A stretch of DNA of 37,092 bases from Candidatus Palauibacter polyketidifaciens (GCF_947581785.1 NZ_CANPVO010000034.1:1-37092), one strand, 5' to 3'; numbered from the stretch's first letter, positions 25,523 to 34,228 are shown. Program-made: numbers and translations. The notes: generated from the sequence alone by a model not told the origin.

Positions 25523-26797
25523 ATGAACAGAATGCCCAGGCGCCTGCTGTGGGGCGTGCTTCCGGTGCTCGTGGTCGGCGTGGCGCTTGCGGTGGCGGGC
25601 GTCCCGGGATCGACGGCGGCCGAGTCGGATGCGGGTCGCCTCGAGCGGCTCAGCGGTGCCCTGGAGTCTTACGTGGAGGAAGGGGAGCTGGCCGGCGCCG
25701 TGGCCCTCGTCTTGCACGAAGGTGAGGTCTCCTACCTGGAGGCGGTCGGCCACCGGGACGTCGCCGCCGGCGACCCGATGGAGACGGACGACATCTTCCG
25801 CATCGCCTCGCAGACGAAGGCGATCGTGAGCGTCGGCGTCATGATCCTGCAGGAGGAGGGCGGACTCCTCATCTCCGATCCGCTCGGCCGCTATCTGCCG
25901 GAGTACATGGAGACGACGGTCGCCGTCCCAGATGGAGCGGGCGGATACGACGTCGTCCCGGCGAACCGGCCGATCACGATCCGGGACCTGCTCACGCACA
26001 CGGCCGGCATCGGCTACGGCGGCGGCCCCGCGGCGGAGCTTTGGGAAGAGGCCGGCATTCAGGGCTGGTACTTCGCGCACCGCGACGAGCCGATACGGGA
26101 GACCGTGCGGCGCATGGCCGCCCTCCCCATGGACGCGCAGCCGGGCGAGCGCTACGTGTACGGTTATGCGACGGACATCCTCGGCGCCCTCGTCGAGGAA
26201 GTGTCGGGCGAGCCGCTGGACGCCTTCCTCCGCGCACGGATCTTCGAGCCGCTGGGCATGGCGGACACGCACTTCTACCTGCCCGAGGAGAAGCGCGACC
26301 GGCTCAGCGTCGTGTATTCGGCCTCGGAGGGCGAACTTTCGCCCGCGCCCGATCCGGGCGGCATGGTCGGCCAGGGCGCGTACGTCGACGGCCCGCGGAC
26401 GAGCTTCTCCGGCGGCGCGGGGCTCCTCTCCACCGCCCACGACTACGCCCGCTTCCTGCAGATGACGCTGAACGGCGGCGAACTCGACGGCGCCCGCATC
26501 CTGTCGAGCAAGAGCGTCGACCTCATGACGGTCAACCACGTGGGAGACCGGTTCAACTGGGACGGCGGCGTCGGGTTCGGTCTCGGCTTCAGCGTGCTGG
26601 CCGATCTCGGGGCGCGCGGAACCCCCGGATCCGTCGGCGAGTACGGGTGGGGCGGGGCGTACCACTCGACGTACTGGGTGGATCCCGCCGAGGATCTCGT
26701 CGTCGTCTACTTCACGCAGCTCATCCCGACGGGCGGCGTGGACGATCACGCGAAGCTGCGCACGCTCGTGTACCAGGCGCTCGACGAGTTGCAATAG
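25523..26797 (+). CDS. Exported serine hydrolase, beta-lactamase/class C (S12) family
   Basis: A 424-residue protein of the penicillin-binding/beta-lactamase-like S12 group, which includes esterases and D-amino-acid peptidases. The GGAGGAGGAAGG ribosome site directly precedes the ATG. A Sec signal ([21 protein letters not shown]) is cleaved near residues 32–34. The nucleophile motif SQTK is at 96–99 in [16 protein letters not shown]. The second element is [19 protein letters not shown], with Tyr in the YxY/YSxxTD position. [19 protein letters not shown] block and a C-terminal HSTYWVDP, which takes the place of the third HxG-type motif, complete the domain. Actual substrate unknown. It sits directly behind the amidase and could act on similar extracytoplasmic amides or esters. 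Confidence 0.88.
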   Translation: MNRMPRRLLWGVLPVLVVGVALAVAGVPGSTAAESDAGRLERLSGALESYVEEGELAGAVALVLHEGEVSYLEAVGHRDVAAGDPMETDDIFRIASQTKAIVSVGVMILQEEGGLLISDPLGRYLPEYMETTVAVPDGAGGYDVVPANRPITIRDLLTHTAGIGYGGGPAAELWEEAGIQGWYFAHRDEPIRETVRRMAALPMDAQPGERYVYGYATDILGALVEEVSGEPLDAFLRARIFEPLGMADTHFYLPEEKRDRLSVVYSASEGELSPAPDPGGMVGQGAYVDGPRTSFSGGAGLLSTAHDYARFLQMTLNGGELDGARILSSKSVDLMTVNHVGDRFNWDGGVGFGLGFSVLADLGARGTPGSVGEYGWGGAYHSTYWVDPAEDLVVVYFTQLIPTGGVDDHAKLRTLVYQALDELQ

Positions 26798-26841
26798 CCG
26801 CGCGCGGCCCGCTGTTGTAGATCTGGGGGCCGCGCTCGCGA

Positions 26842-26925
26842 GCCGGAGTGGCGGAACTGGCAGACGCGCCGGACTCAAAATCCGGTGGGAGCAATCCCTT
26901 GAGGGTTCGAGTCCCTCCTCCGGCA
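26842..26925 (+). tRNA. tRNA-Leu (CAA)
   Basis: An 84-nt class II tRNA. The acceptor stem is GCCGGAG (26842–26848) with CTCCGGC (26918–26924) and discriminator A. The anticodon stem CCGGA/TCCGG holds loop CTCAAAA with anticodon CAA, reading UUG. The long variable arm (TGGGAGCAATCCCTT) is typical of tRNA-Leu, and the T-arm shows GGTTCGAGTCC. CCA is not encoded. Confidence 0.96.
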
Positions 26926-27005
26926 TGACCCTTCGCCCTTTCCCCGACGACACTGCCCAGGCGCGCGCCCGAGCCTCAAACGCCGGACCGCGCGCGGGTG
27001 TCTAT

Positions 27006-27045
27006 TCACTTGCGCCCACGGAGCATCACCTGCGCCCACGAGGCA
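27006..27045 (+). repeat. 20-bp tandem direct repeat upstream of the Asp-box protein gene
   Basis: Two immediately adjacent 20-bp units (27006–27025 and 27026–27045), both of the form TCACYTGCGCCCACG(R)(R)GCA, agree at 17 of 20 positions and end 25 bp before the ATG at 27071. A spacing of about two helical turns would place two bound proteins on one face of the DNA, so a regulator site is possible. Confidence 0.6.
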
Positions 27046-27070
27046 CCACCACAGTCAGGAGCCGCGAACC

Positions 27071-30000
27071 ATGCTGAAGCGTGCGTTTCTCCCCGTCCTC
27101 TTCGCGACCACCGTCCTCCCGGCCTCAGCCGTGGCCCAGGAGGCCGCCCGGGAGGCCGTGGCCGATGAAGACTTCATGGCCGAGATGGAATGGCGTTCCA
27201 TCGGTCCGGCGAACATGGCCGGGCGCGTCACCGACATCGAAGGGATTCCCGGCACCGGGACCTTCTTCATCGCGGGCGCGTCGAGCGGGATCTGGAAGAC
27301 GACGAACAACGGGACCACCTATCGGCCCGTCTTCGACAACGAACGGGTCGTCTCGATGGGCGACATGGCGATCGCGCCGAGCAACCCGGACATCGTGTGG
27401 GCCGGGACCGGCGAGGAGGATTCGCGCAACTCGATCTCGCCCGGAGGCGGCATCTACAAGTCCGTCGACGGCGGGCTCACGTGGGAGCTGAAGGGGCTCG
27501 AGGACACGCAGGCGATCGGCCGCATCGTCGTCCACCCGACGAAGGCGGACTGGGTATACGTCGCCGCGCTCGGGCACCCCTGGGGAGCGAACGAGGAGCG
27601 CGGGCTGTACCGCACGACGGACGGTGGCGACACCTGGGAGCGGACCAACTTCGTCTCCGAAGACGCCGGCTTCGTGGACATCGACATGCATCCGCAGAAT
27701 CCGGACATCCTGTGGGCGACGAGCTGGGAGCGCGTGCGCGGCCCGTACTTCTTCAACAGCGGCGGCCCGGGGAGCGCGATCTGGAAGTCCACGGATGCCG
27801 GCGACACGTGGGAGAAGGTGGAGGGCAACGGCCTCCCCGAGACCATGCTGGGGCGGCTCGAGATCGCGATCGCGCCGAGCTATCCGCAGGTCATGTACGC
27901 GATGGTCGAGGCGGAGGCCCCGGAAGAGGCGGATGAAGACGGGAATCGCCACGCCTCCGGTCTGTACCGCTCCGCCGACGGCGGCGAGACGTGGGAGTTC
28001 AGGAACTCGAACAACTCCCGGCCCTTCTACTATTCCGGGGTCTGGGTGTCGCCGGACGACCCCGACTTCATCTACTGGTCTTCCCTCTTCTTTTCGCGGG
28101 ACGGGGGCCGCACGGTCGGGAACCCGGCCCAGGGCGTGCATGTCGATTATCACGCACTGTGGTGGGATCCCGTCAATCCGGACCATTTCATACTGGGCAA
28201 CGACGGGGGGATCGCGATCACGTGGGATCGGGGCGGCAACTTCGAGTTCCCCAACCGTATTCCCATGGGTCAGTTCTATGCGGTCAGCTACAACATGGAC
28301 ACGCCGTACCGCGTCTGCGGCGGACTCCAGGACAACTATACGTGGTGTGGGCCGAGCGCACGCGCCGGCGGCTCCATCGACAATCACATGTGGTATTCGA
28401 TCGGGGGCGGCGACGGCTTCTATGCGCCGCAGGATCCCACGAACCCGGACATCGTGTTCGGCGAATCGCAGCAGGGCCGGATCTACTGGCGGAACACGCG
28501 CACGGGCGAGCGGCACCAGCTGCAGCACCCCGACTGGCGCGAGCGCACGCAGACGCTCCGCGACTCGATCGCGATCCTGACGGGGGACGATCCCGACAAC
28601 CCCCCGGCCGGGAACGTGGCGCAGATCGAGGAGTTGCAGGCGCTCGTCGCGCAGGACTCCGCGCTGTACGAGATGCGGTTCAACTGGAATACGCCGCTCG
28701 AACTGTCGCCGCACGATCCGCAGACGCTGTACATCGGGGCGAACCGCGTCCTGAAGTGGACGTACGACACCGATGAGATGACGCCGATCTCGGACGACCT
28801 CACCTACGCCGATCCGGAGAAGATCGAGATCGCGTACAACACGACCGGCGGGATCACGCCGGACGTCACGGGGGCGGAGAACTTCGCAACGATCGTCTCG
28901 CTCGCCGAGTCTAAGCTCAACGAGGGCGAACTCTACGCGGGGACGGACGACGGCCGCGTGTGGCGGACGCCCGAGGGGGCGGAGTGGATCGAACTCACGG
29001 ACCGGTTCGACGGCGTGCCGGAGGGGACGTACGTGAGCCGGATCGAGGCATCGAGCCACGATCCGAACCGGTTCTACGTGACGTTCGACAACCACCGGCG
29101 CGACGACTACACGCCGTACGTCTACGTGACGGATGACGCCGGGGAGAGCTTCCGCTCGATCTCGTCCAATCTCCCGACCGGGGCGCCGGACTTCGTGCAC
29201 GTGGTCCGGGAAGACCCGGTGAACCCGGATCTCCTCTTCGTGGGGACGGACGTGGGGGCCTACGTGTCGACGGACCGGGGCGGCTCGTGGACGCGCTTCA
29301 TGAACGGGCTGCCCACGGTGCCGGTCCACGATCTGAAGATCCATCCGCGCGAGAGCGAGATCATCGCCGGAACGCACGGGCGCTCCATTTTCGTAGCGGA
29401 CATCTCGCTCCTGCAGCAACTCGACGGCGGACGCCTGCCCGAGGCCGTGACGGTGTTCCAGCCGAAGACGGCGATCCAGTTCGGGGATCCGCCGGTGGGC
29501 GGCGAGTTCGTCGCGCAGAGCAACTTCCAGGCAGACGCGGGCGACTACGGGGCGCAGATCTCCTACTACGTCCCCGAGGACGTGGCGGAGGCGCTCGCCG
29601 CGGCGGCCGCGGCGGAGGCCGAGGCTGAAGCCGAGCAGGAGGCGGAAGAGGAGGTCGAGGACGAAGAAGAAGAGGCCGAAGAAGAGGTCGAGGAAGGGGC
29701 TGCGGGCGCCGCGGCGGCGGTCCGCGCCGTTGCAATGCCGGCGGGCGCGGCGGTCCGCACCTTCACAGTGTCCGGGGTCGTCACAGCGACGGGGGGCGGA
29801 AACCGCCCGCAGGCTTCGATCGCGATCCTGAACGCGGCCGGCGACACCGTGCAGACGCTGAACGGTTCGGCCGCGGCCGGCGTGCAGCGGGTGCGGTGGA
29901 CCTTCAACCGGCGGAGCGCGCCACGGGAGTCGTCGCCTGCGGACCGGTTGGACAGCCTCCGCACGGCCCGGCTCTACGAGACGGTGGCGGACTCGCTGGT

Positions 30001-30481
30001 CGAGCATGAGGGCGTCGCGCGGGAGACGATGGACCAGGTGCTCGACATGATGCAGGGTGGCAACCAGGGGGCGATCGTCCGCATGTTCACCGGCGGTGGA
30101 GGCCGTGGAGGCGGCGGCGGGGGCTGGCAGGAGAGGCCCGCGGAGCGTTACCCGCCGCCCGGCCAGGCGGCGGGACGGGGCGGAGGCGGGAGAGGAGCGC
30201 GCGCCGCGATGGCGATGGCCGCTGGCGCGGCCGGCGGCGCCGACCCGGCCGCCATGCGCGAGGTCTTCCAGCAGGTGGGCGAGGCCGTCCGCGAACGGGG
30301 CGGCATGTCGACCATCCGTCGCTTCTTCGGCGGGGGCGGCGGCGGGGGCGGCTTGGCTGATCCCGGGACGTACACCGTCGCGATCACGATCGGCGACGAA
30401 ACCCATACGATCCCGCTCGAGGTAGTGAGGAAGGAAGGCTTCGGGTTCTGGGACAAGCCCGACGGAGAGAACGACCGCTAA
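27071..30481 (+). CDS. Large exported Asp-box (BNR/VPS10-sortilin-like) beta-propeller protein
   Basis: A 1136-residue secreted protein. AGGAG lies upstream of the ATG, and a Sec signal MLKRAFLPVLFATTVLPASAVAQ ends near residue 23. At least seven Asp-box motifs (SxDxGxTW type) recur: near residues 74 (KTTNNGTTY), 131 (SVDGGLTW), 182 (TTDGGDTW), 240 (STDAGDTW), 300 (SADGGETW), 686 (TDDAGESF) and 733 (STDRGGSW). These mark blades of a large propeller like the VPS10/sortilin domain. A Glu/Ala-rich acidic stretch (about 848–877) follows, then a small beta domain and two Gly-rich runs (near 1006 and 1086), ending in a short strand domain. Such proteins are often labelled glycosyl hydrolase, but no catalytic residues are visible. 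Ligand binding or surface adhesion is inferred. Confidence 0.85.
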   Translation: MLKRAFLPVLFATTVLPASAVAQEAAREAVADEDFMAEMEWRSIGPANMAGRVTDIEGIPGTGTFFIAGASSGIWKTTNNGTTYRPVFDNERVVSMGDMAIAPSNPDIVWAGTGEEDSRNSISPGGGIYKSVDGGLTWELKGLEDTQAIGRIVVHPTKADWVYVAALGHPWGANEERGLYRTTDGGDTWERTNFVSEDAGFVDIDMHPQNPDILWATSWERVRGPYFFNSGGPGSAIWKSTDAGDTWEKVEGNGLPETMLGRLEIAIAPSYPQVMYAMVEAEAPEEADEDGNRHASGLYRSADGGETWEFRNSNNSRPFYYSGVWVSPDDPDFIYWSSLFFSRDGGRTVGNPAQGVHVDYHALWWDPVNPDHFILGNDGGIAITWDRGGNFEFPNRIPMGQFYAVSYNMDTPYRVCGGLQDNYTWCGPSARAGGSIDNHMWYSIGGGDGFYAPQDPTNPDIVFGESQQGRIYWRNTRTGERHQLQHPDWRERTQTLRDSIAILTGDDPDNPPAGNVAQIEELQALVAQDSALYEMRFNWNTPLELSPHDPQTLYIGANRVLKWTYDTDEMTPISDDLTYADPEKIEIAYNTTGGITPDVTGAENFATIVSLAESKLNEGELYAGTDDGRVWRTPEGAEWIELTDRFDGVPEGTYVSRIEASSHDPNRFYVTFDNHRRDDYTPYVYVTDDAGESFRSISSNLPTGAPDFVHVVREDPVNPDLLFVGTDVGAYVSTDRGGSWTRFMNGLPTVPVHDLKIHPRESEIIAGTHGRSIFVADISLLQQLDGGRLPEAVTVFQPKTAIQFGDPPVGGEFVAQSNFQADAGDYGAQISYYVPEDVAEALAAAAAAEAEAEAEQEAEEEVEDEEEEAEEEVEEGAAGAAAAVRAVAMPAGAAVRTFTVSGVVTATGGGNRPQASIAILNAAGDTVQTLNGSAAAGVQRVRWTFNRRSAPRESSPADRLDSLRTARLYETVADSLVEHEGVARETMDQVLDMMQGGNQGAIVRMFTGGGGRGGGGGGWQERPAERYPPPGQAAGRGGGGRGARAAMAMAAGAAGGADPAAMREVFQQVGEAVRERGGMSTIRRFFGGGGGGGGLADPGTYTVAITIGDETHTIPLEVVRKEGFGFWDKPDGENDR

Positions 30482-30493
30482 CGGCCCGCGGAC

Positions 30494-30527
30494 CCGCCGG
30501 AGCGGCAAACGTTCGCCGCTCCGGCGG
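30494..30527. terminator. Perfect 13-bp inverted repeat after the Asp-box protein gene
   Basis: CCGCCGGAGCGGC (30494–30506) is exactly complementary to GCCGCTCCGGCGG (30515–30527) across an 8-nt loop, beginning 13 bp after the stop codon. No T-tract follows, so termination may be Rho-assisted or the hairpin may stabilise the 3' end. It ends 6 nt before the ATG at 30534. Confidence 0.6.
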
Positions 30528-30590
30528 TGTCGCATGGCTCGATGGCTCACGGCGTCGGGCCGGCGCACCTCCGAAGACCGGGATGGGCGG

Positions 30591-31895
30591 ATGATGACGA
30601 ACAAAGAGGGAAGCGACGCGTCGCTCCTGGAGAAGATCCGGAAGCGGCGCATGGTGCAGATCGCGCTCGTGTATGTGGGCGCGGCCTGGCTCGGCGTGGA
30701 GATCACCGACTTCATCGTCGGGACCTACGCGTATTCGAGAAAGGTCCTCGATACCGTCGTCTTCCTCGCCATCCTCGGTTTCCCCGCCTTTCTCATCATC
30801 GGCTGGTATCATGGCGAGCGCGGCCCCCAGCGTATCCGCCGGGCCGAAGCCTGGCTCCTGGTCACGCTGGTCACACTGGGCGGGATCGGCACCTACCGGA
30901 TCGCGACCGCCGAACCGGAAGCCGGAGGAGGCGCGGAGATGGCGGCGCCCCCCATCGTCGCGGAGGGTGTGGACCGCAGCGGTGATGCGGTGAGTTTCGC
31001 GGGGTCGGCGCCCGATCTGGGTCCGAACTCGCTCGCGGTCCTGCCCTTCCGGAACAACGTGCCCGATCCGGAACTCGAGTGGCTCGGCTCGGGGCTCGCG
31101 GACCTCCTCACGACCAACCTGGCGCAACTCCCCGATCTGCTCGTCGTGGGCCGGCAGAGCCTTTACGACCTCATCACCGAGGGGGGGCTCTCCGAGGAGG
31201 AGGAGATCCCGGAGTCGCTGGCGCTGACCGTCGCGCGCGGCGCCGGCGCCCGGCTGCTGCTATGGGGGAGCGTGACGGGGACCGCCGGCGACATGCGCAT
31301 CGACGCCCAGCTGATCGAACTGGAGAATGGCACCGTGGCGTCGGCCGACTTCGCACGGGGCAGCGATGTGTTCGAACTCGTGGATACGCTGACCGTGCGT
31401 CTCGCTTCCCACCTCTCCGGCGCGCCGCCGCCGGCCGAGGTCGCTCGCATCAGCCACCTGGGGACGCGGGACCTGGAGGCGTGGGCCGCGTTCCATCGCG
31501 GCAACGCCCTCGCCCGTGCCGGTGACCTGGAGGAAGCCGAGGCCCACTACGAGCGGGCGGCCGAGATCGATAGCACGTTCGCGCTTCCGTTCCTGACGGC
31601 GGGCGGCGATTTCCGCGCGGGAGAGCCCGTATCGCCGGATGGGGAGCGAACCGAGGCCGAACGCCGACGCGCCGACTGGCGGGAACGCGGCCACGTACAA
31701 CTCGTCCGGCGGCTCCCCGAGGACGTGCGGGCGCAGTTGGCCGGCCTCCGCGGGGAAGAACTGCGGGCGGCGATCGACTCTCTGATGGACGGCGCGATTT
31801 CCGGCGTCCGCCTCCTCGTCACGGAACGAAGATCCGGGCGGGGCGAACCGCAGGAAGAGCCGCCCCCGCGCCGCCCCCCCCCGCCTCCGCGCTGA
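30591..31895 (+). CDS. Membrane protein with TolB-N/FlgO-like domain and TPR repeat
   Basis: About 434 residues from the ATG at 30591; the upstream in-frame ATG at 30534 would put the ribosome site inside the 13-bp hairpin, so I prefer 30591 (30594 is also possible). Three membrane segments occur early: VQIALVYVGAAWLGVEITDF, TVVFLAILGFPAFLIIGWY and AWLLVTLVTLGGIGTYRI. Next is a TolB-N/FlgO-like region (SLAVLPFRNNVPDPELEWLGSGLADLLTTNLAQL...LLLWGSVTGTAGDMRIDAQLIE), then one TPR (AWAAFHRGNALARAGDLEEAEAHYERAAEID) and a Pro/Arg tail. Relatives often carry a DNA-binding or cyclase domain and many TPRs; none are here. A sensing or scaffold role is a guess. Confidence 0.75.
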   Translation: MMTNKEGSDASLLEKIRKRRMVQIALVYVGAAWLGVEITDFIVGTYAYSRKVLDTVVFLAILGFPAFLIIGWYHGERGPQRIRRAEAWLLVTLVTLGGIGTYRIATAEPEAGGGAEMAAPPIVAEGVDRSGDAVSFAGSAPDLGPNSLAVLPFRNNVPDPELEWLGSGLADLLTTNLAQLPDLLVVGRQSLYDLITEGGLSEEEEIPESLALTVARGAGARLLLWGSVTGTAGDMRIDAQLIELENGTVASADFARGSDVFELVDTLTVRLASHLSGAPPPAEVARISHLGTRDLEAWAAFHRGNALARAGDLEEAEAHYERAAEIDSTFALPFLTAGGDFRAGEPVSPDGERTEAERRRADWRERGHVQLVRRLPEDVRAQLAGLRGEELRAAIDSLMDGAISGVRLLVTERRSGRGEPQEEPPPRRPPPPPR

Positions 31896-32012
31896 ACGCG
31901 GAATGACCCGCCGCGCTGGACGTTCGGCGTCGCACGGGCCATGTTTCAACGAAGCATGGGCGGGCGCCGCCTCCCCGCGGGAGTGGCGTCTTCGGAACCT
32001 CAGGGAGGCCAC

Positions 32013-33179
32013 ATGAAGCGAAGGGCGTTTCTCCGAGCCGGACTCACGGGCGCCGGCGTTGCCGGCATCGCCGCCGCACCCCTTGCCGCACCCCTCGCGG
32101 GCGCGACGACGGCGCGCGGTCTCGACACGATCTTCAACCCCCGCCGTCCGGGACGCGACTACAACGGACCCGTCCGGCTGAGTTCGAACGAGAACCCGCT
32201 CGGCATCGCCCCGTCCGCGCGGCAGGCGATCATCGACGGGCTCGACGAGGCGAACCGCTATCCTGGCGCGACCGGCGAACTCGTGCGCGAGGCGCTCGTC
32301 GCGCGCTTCGGCGTTAAGCCCGGCCAGCTCTTCTTCGGCTCCGGCTCGACGGAGATCCTGCGCATCGCGTCGGCGGCCTGGGCGGCGCCCGGTGGCCGCC
32401 TCATCTACGCCGAGCCGACGTACGAGGACGTCCCGCGGTACTCGCAGCCGTTCGCCTACGACCACGTCACGGTTCCGCTCACGAGCGACTACGCCCACGA
32501 CATCGATCGCATGCGCGAGGAGGTCGCGAAGTCGTCCGCGCCGAGCGTGATCTACTTCTGCAACCCGAACAACCCGACCGGCACGCTCACCCCGACCGGA
32601 CCGATCATGGACTGGCTCCGCGACGAGGGCGAGCAGCACCTCTTCCTCGTCGACGAGGCGTACTTCGAGCTCGCGGATGATCCCGGCTACAAGACCTTCG
32701 TCCCGCTCATCGAACGCCATCCGAACCTCATCGTCGCCCGCACCTTCTCGAAGGTGTACGCGATGGCCGGGATTCGCCTGGGCTACGGGATTGCGCACGA
32801 GGCCACGGTGCAGCGGGTCCTCCCGTTCGCGACGCGGAACGCGCCCAACCACGTCGCGGGCGTGGCGGCCGTCGCCTCGCTCGCGGACGACGAGTTCTTC
32901 GCCAAGAGCGTGAAGACGAACGACGAGGCGAAGGCGATCATGTACGACGTCTTCGGCCAGCTCGACATCGAAGTCCTGCCGAGCCACACCAACTTCGTGA
33001 TGCACCGGATCAAGGGCGAACTCGCGACTTACAACGAGCGCATGTTCGAGGCCGGGTTCAACGTCGGCCGCCCCTTCCCGCCCATGACGGACTGGAGCCG
33101 CCTCTCGATGGGCCTCCCGTCGGACATGGAGAAGCTCGCCGAGGTCATGATGGACTTCCGCAAGAAGGACTGGATCTAG
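32013..33179 (+). CDS. HisC-like PLP aminotransferase with Tat export signal
   Basis: A fold-type I aminotransferase of the histidinol-phosphate/aromatic group, 388 residues from the ATG at 32013 (GGGAGG upstream). The N-terminus MKRRAFLRAGLTGAGVAGIAAAP is a Tat signal, so the enzyme is probably exported with its cofactor. The domain begins VRLSSNENPLG, then FGSGSTEIL, CNPNNPTGT, LVDEAYFE and the Schiff-base Lys in ARTFSKVYAMAGIRLGYG. A C-terminal Arg in WSRLSMGLPSD likely binds the substrate carboxylate. It stands outside any his operon, with no histidine genes near. Sequence and fold support an aminotransferase; the substrate is unknown, and a cytoplasmic HisC role is unlikely given the signal. 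Confidence 0.85.
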   Translation: MKRRAFLRAGLTGAGVAGIAAAPLAAPLAGATTARGLDTIFNPRRPGRDYNGPVRLSSNENPLGIAPSARQAIIDGLDEANRYPGATGELVREALVARFGVKPGQLFFGSGSTEILRIASAAWAAPGGRLIYAEPTYEDVPRYSQPFAYDHVTVPLTSDYAHDIDRMREEVAKSSAPSVIYFCNPNNPTGTLTPTGPIMDWLRDEGEQHLFLVDEAYFELADDPGYKTFVPLIERHPNLIVARTFSKVYAMAGIRLGYGIAHEATVQRVLPFATRNAPNHVAGVAAVASLADDEFFAKSVKTNDEAKAIMYDVFGQLDIEVLPSHTNFVMHRIKGELATYNERMFEAGFNVGRPFPPMTDWSRLSMGLPSDMEKLAEVMMDFRKKDWI

Positions 33180-33220
33180 CAGCCCGATCCGAATGCTGCC
33201 GTCGCCCGCCGACGTTCGAG

Positions 33221-33976
33221 TCAGCGGGCGGCGGACGAGCGGCCGAGCGTTCGCCGCAGGTAGCCTCGGATGTGTTCCAGCGTGTCGTCTGCGGTCCAGA
33301 CGGAGCGGAGTTCCGGCTCCAGGTCGATGGCGCCCCCCACGCCAGATGCGAGCTGCCGCTTCGTCAGGCTGTACGTGGCCACCGGAATCGAGGCCAGGTC
33401 GAGCGCGATCGCCCGGGCTCGATCGAGCAGTTCGTTCGCCGGCACGATCTCGTCCACGAGGCCGCGTTCCGCTGCGCTTTCGGGGTCGTACAGGCGTCCG
33501 AGCAGCATGATCTCGCGCTGGTATCGCCGCGGGATCGCGCTTCGCACGATGTCCAGGGCGACCGCGGGGAAAGGTACGCCGACCTTCAGTTCGGGAAGCC
33601 CTATGCGTCCCTGGCCGGTGGCCATGGTCCGATAGTCGCAGGCGCAGGCGATGACGCCGCCGCCCGCCACCGCGTGGCCGTTCACGGCGGCGACGAGCGG
33701 CTTCGGAAACGCACGCAGCATCGAGAATAGCGTCCCAAGGCTCTGCAGCAGCGCTTCCACGTACCCTGGGCCGTCGTCGACGACGCGGAAGAGCTCGACG
33801 CCCGCCGAGAAAGCAGACCCCGTGCCCGTCAGCACGACGGCCCGCACCGAGTCGTCCGCACGCGTCCGTTCGAACTCCGCGGCCAGCGTGTCGGAGAACT
33901 CGACGGTGAGGACGTTCGCCGGTTCGTGCGCCATGCGGATCTCGGCCGTGCCGCTCTCATCGCTCCTCTGGATCAT
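33221..33976 (-). CDS. Enoyl-CoA hydratase/isomerase family protein
   Basis: A crotonase-fold protein acting on acyl-CoA thioesters, 251 residues on the reverse strand. The ATG at 33976 has GGAGAAGG just upstream; a longer reading from 34018 lacks one. Oxyanion-hole elements are AFSAGVEL (about 54–61) and NGHAVAGGGVIACACDYRTMA (about 99–119), followed by GRIGLPELKVGVPFP and EIVPANELLDRA. The Glu of the usual GxxSE catalytic position is not obvious, so hydratase versus isomerase is open. It diverges from the efflux operon, and the shared intergenic region may control both. Confidence 0.88.
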   Translation of the reverse strand: MIQRSDESGTAEIRMAHEPANVLTVEFSDTLAAEFERTRADDSVRAVVLTGTGSAFSAGVELFRVVDDGPGYVEALLQSLGTLFSMLRAFPKPLVAAVNGHAVAGGGVIACACDYRTMATGQGRIGLPELKVGVPFPAVALDIVRSAIPRRYQREIMLLGRLYDPESAAERGLVDEIVPANELLDRARAIALDLASIPVATYSLTKRQLASGVGGAIDLEPELRSVWTADDTLEHIRGYLRRTLGRSSAAR

Positions 33977-34010
33977 GCCTTCTCCTCGCCGCTCTCGCTT
34001 TCTCGATTCT

Positions 34011-34024
34011 ACTAGCATATTAGT
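34011..34024. promoter_or_regulatory. Palindrome overlapping the efflux promoter (possible operator)
   Basis: ACTAgcatatTAGT is an imperfect 14-bp palindrome in an AT-rich island, unlike the GC-rich surroundings. It touches the -35 of the rightward promoter and lies 35 bp before the start of the leftward enoyl-CoA hydratase gene. That position suits a regulator of both genes. Confidence 0.4.
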
Positions 34025-34052
34025 TGACCCGGTGTCCTCCCCCGCCTAGGCT
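34024..34052 (+). promoter_or_regulatory. Sigma-70-type promoter of the efflux operon
   Basis: TTGACC (34024–34029), a 17-bp spacer and TAGGCT (34047–34052) match the -35/-10 layout well. The predicted start near 34059 leaves a leader of about 170 nt before the HlyD-type gene. Confidence 0.6.
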
Positions 34053-34140
34053 CCCTCGCAGCGTAAAGGCAGCCGGTCCGCGGCTCATACAACGGTTCGG
34101 ACTTGTTCCAGTGTCAAAGCCGCGATCCCTGATGTTGATG

Positions 34141-34154
34141 GACCGTTGACGGTC
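34141..34154. promoter_or_regulatory. Perfect-arm palindrome in the efflux leader
   Basis: GACCGT-TG-ACGGTC has two exact 6-bp arms with a 2-bp centre, 74 bp before the HlyD-type start. A longer partner pair, CAACGGT (34090–34096) with ACCGTTG (34142–34148), overlaps it. It could be an operator or an RNA hairpin. Confidence 0.45.
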
Positions 34155-34228
34155 TTGCCATAGATTGGGCTTGCCGCGGCCACTCCGATTGGTCGACCAC
34201 GCGAACCGAACACAGCGGTGCGAGGCTT

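Noticed and set aside
27125..30715. A 1196-codon open frame opposite the Asp-box protein gene
   Set aside because: Its composition (His/Arg/Val/Asp) mirrors the complement of GC-biased codons, and the sense strand has repeated Asp-box motifs and a signal peptide.
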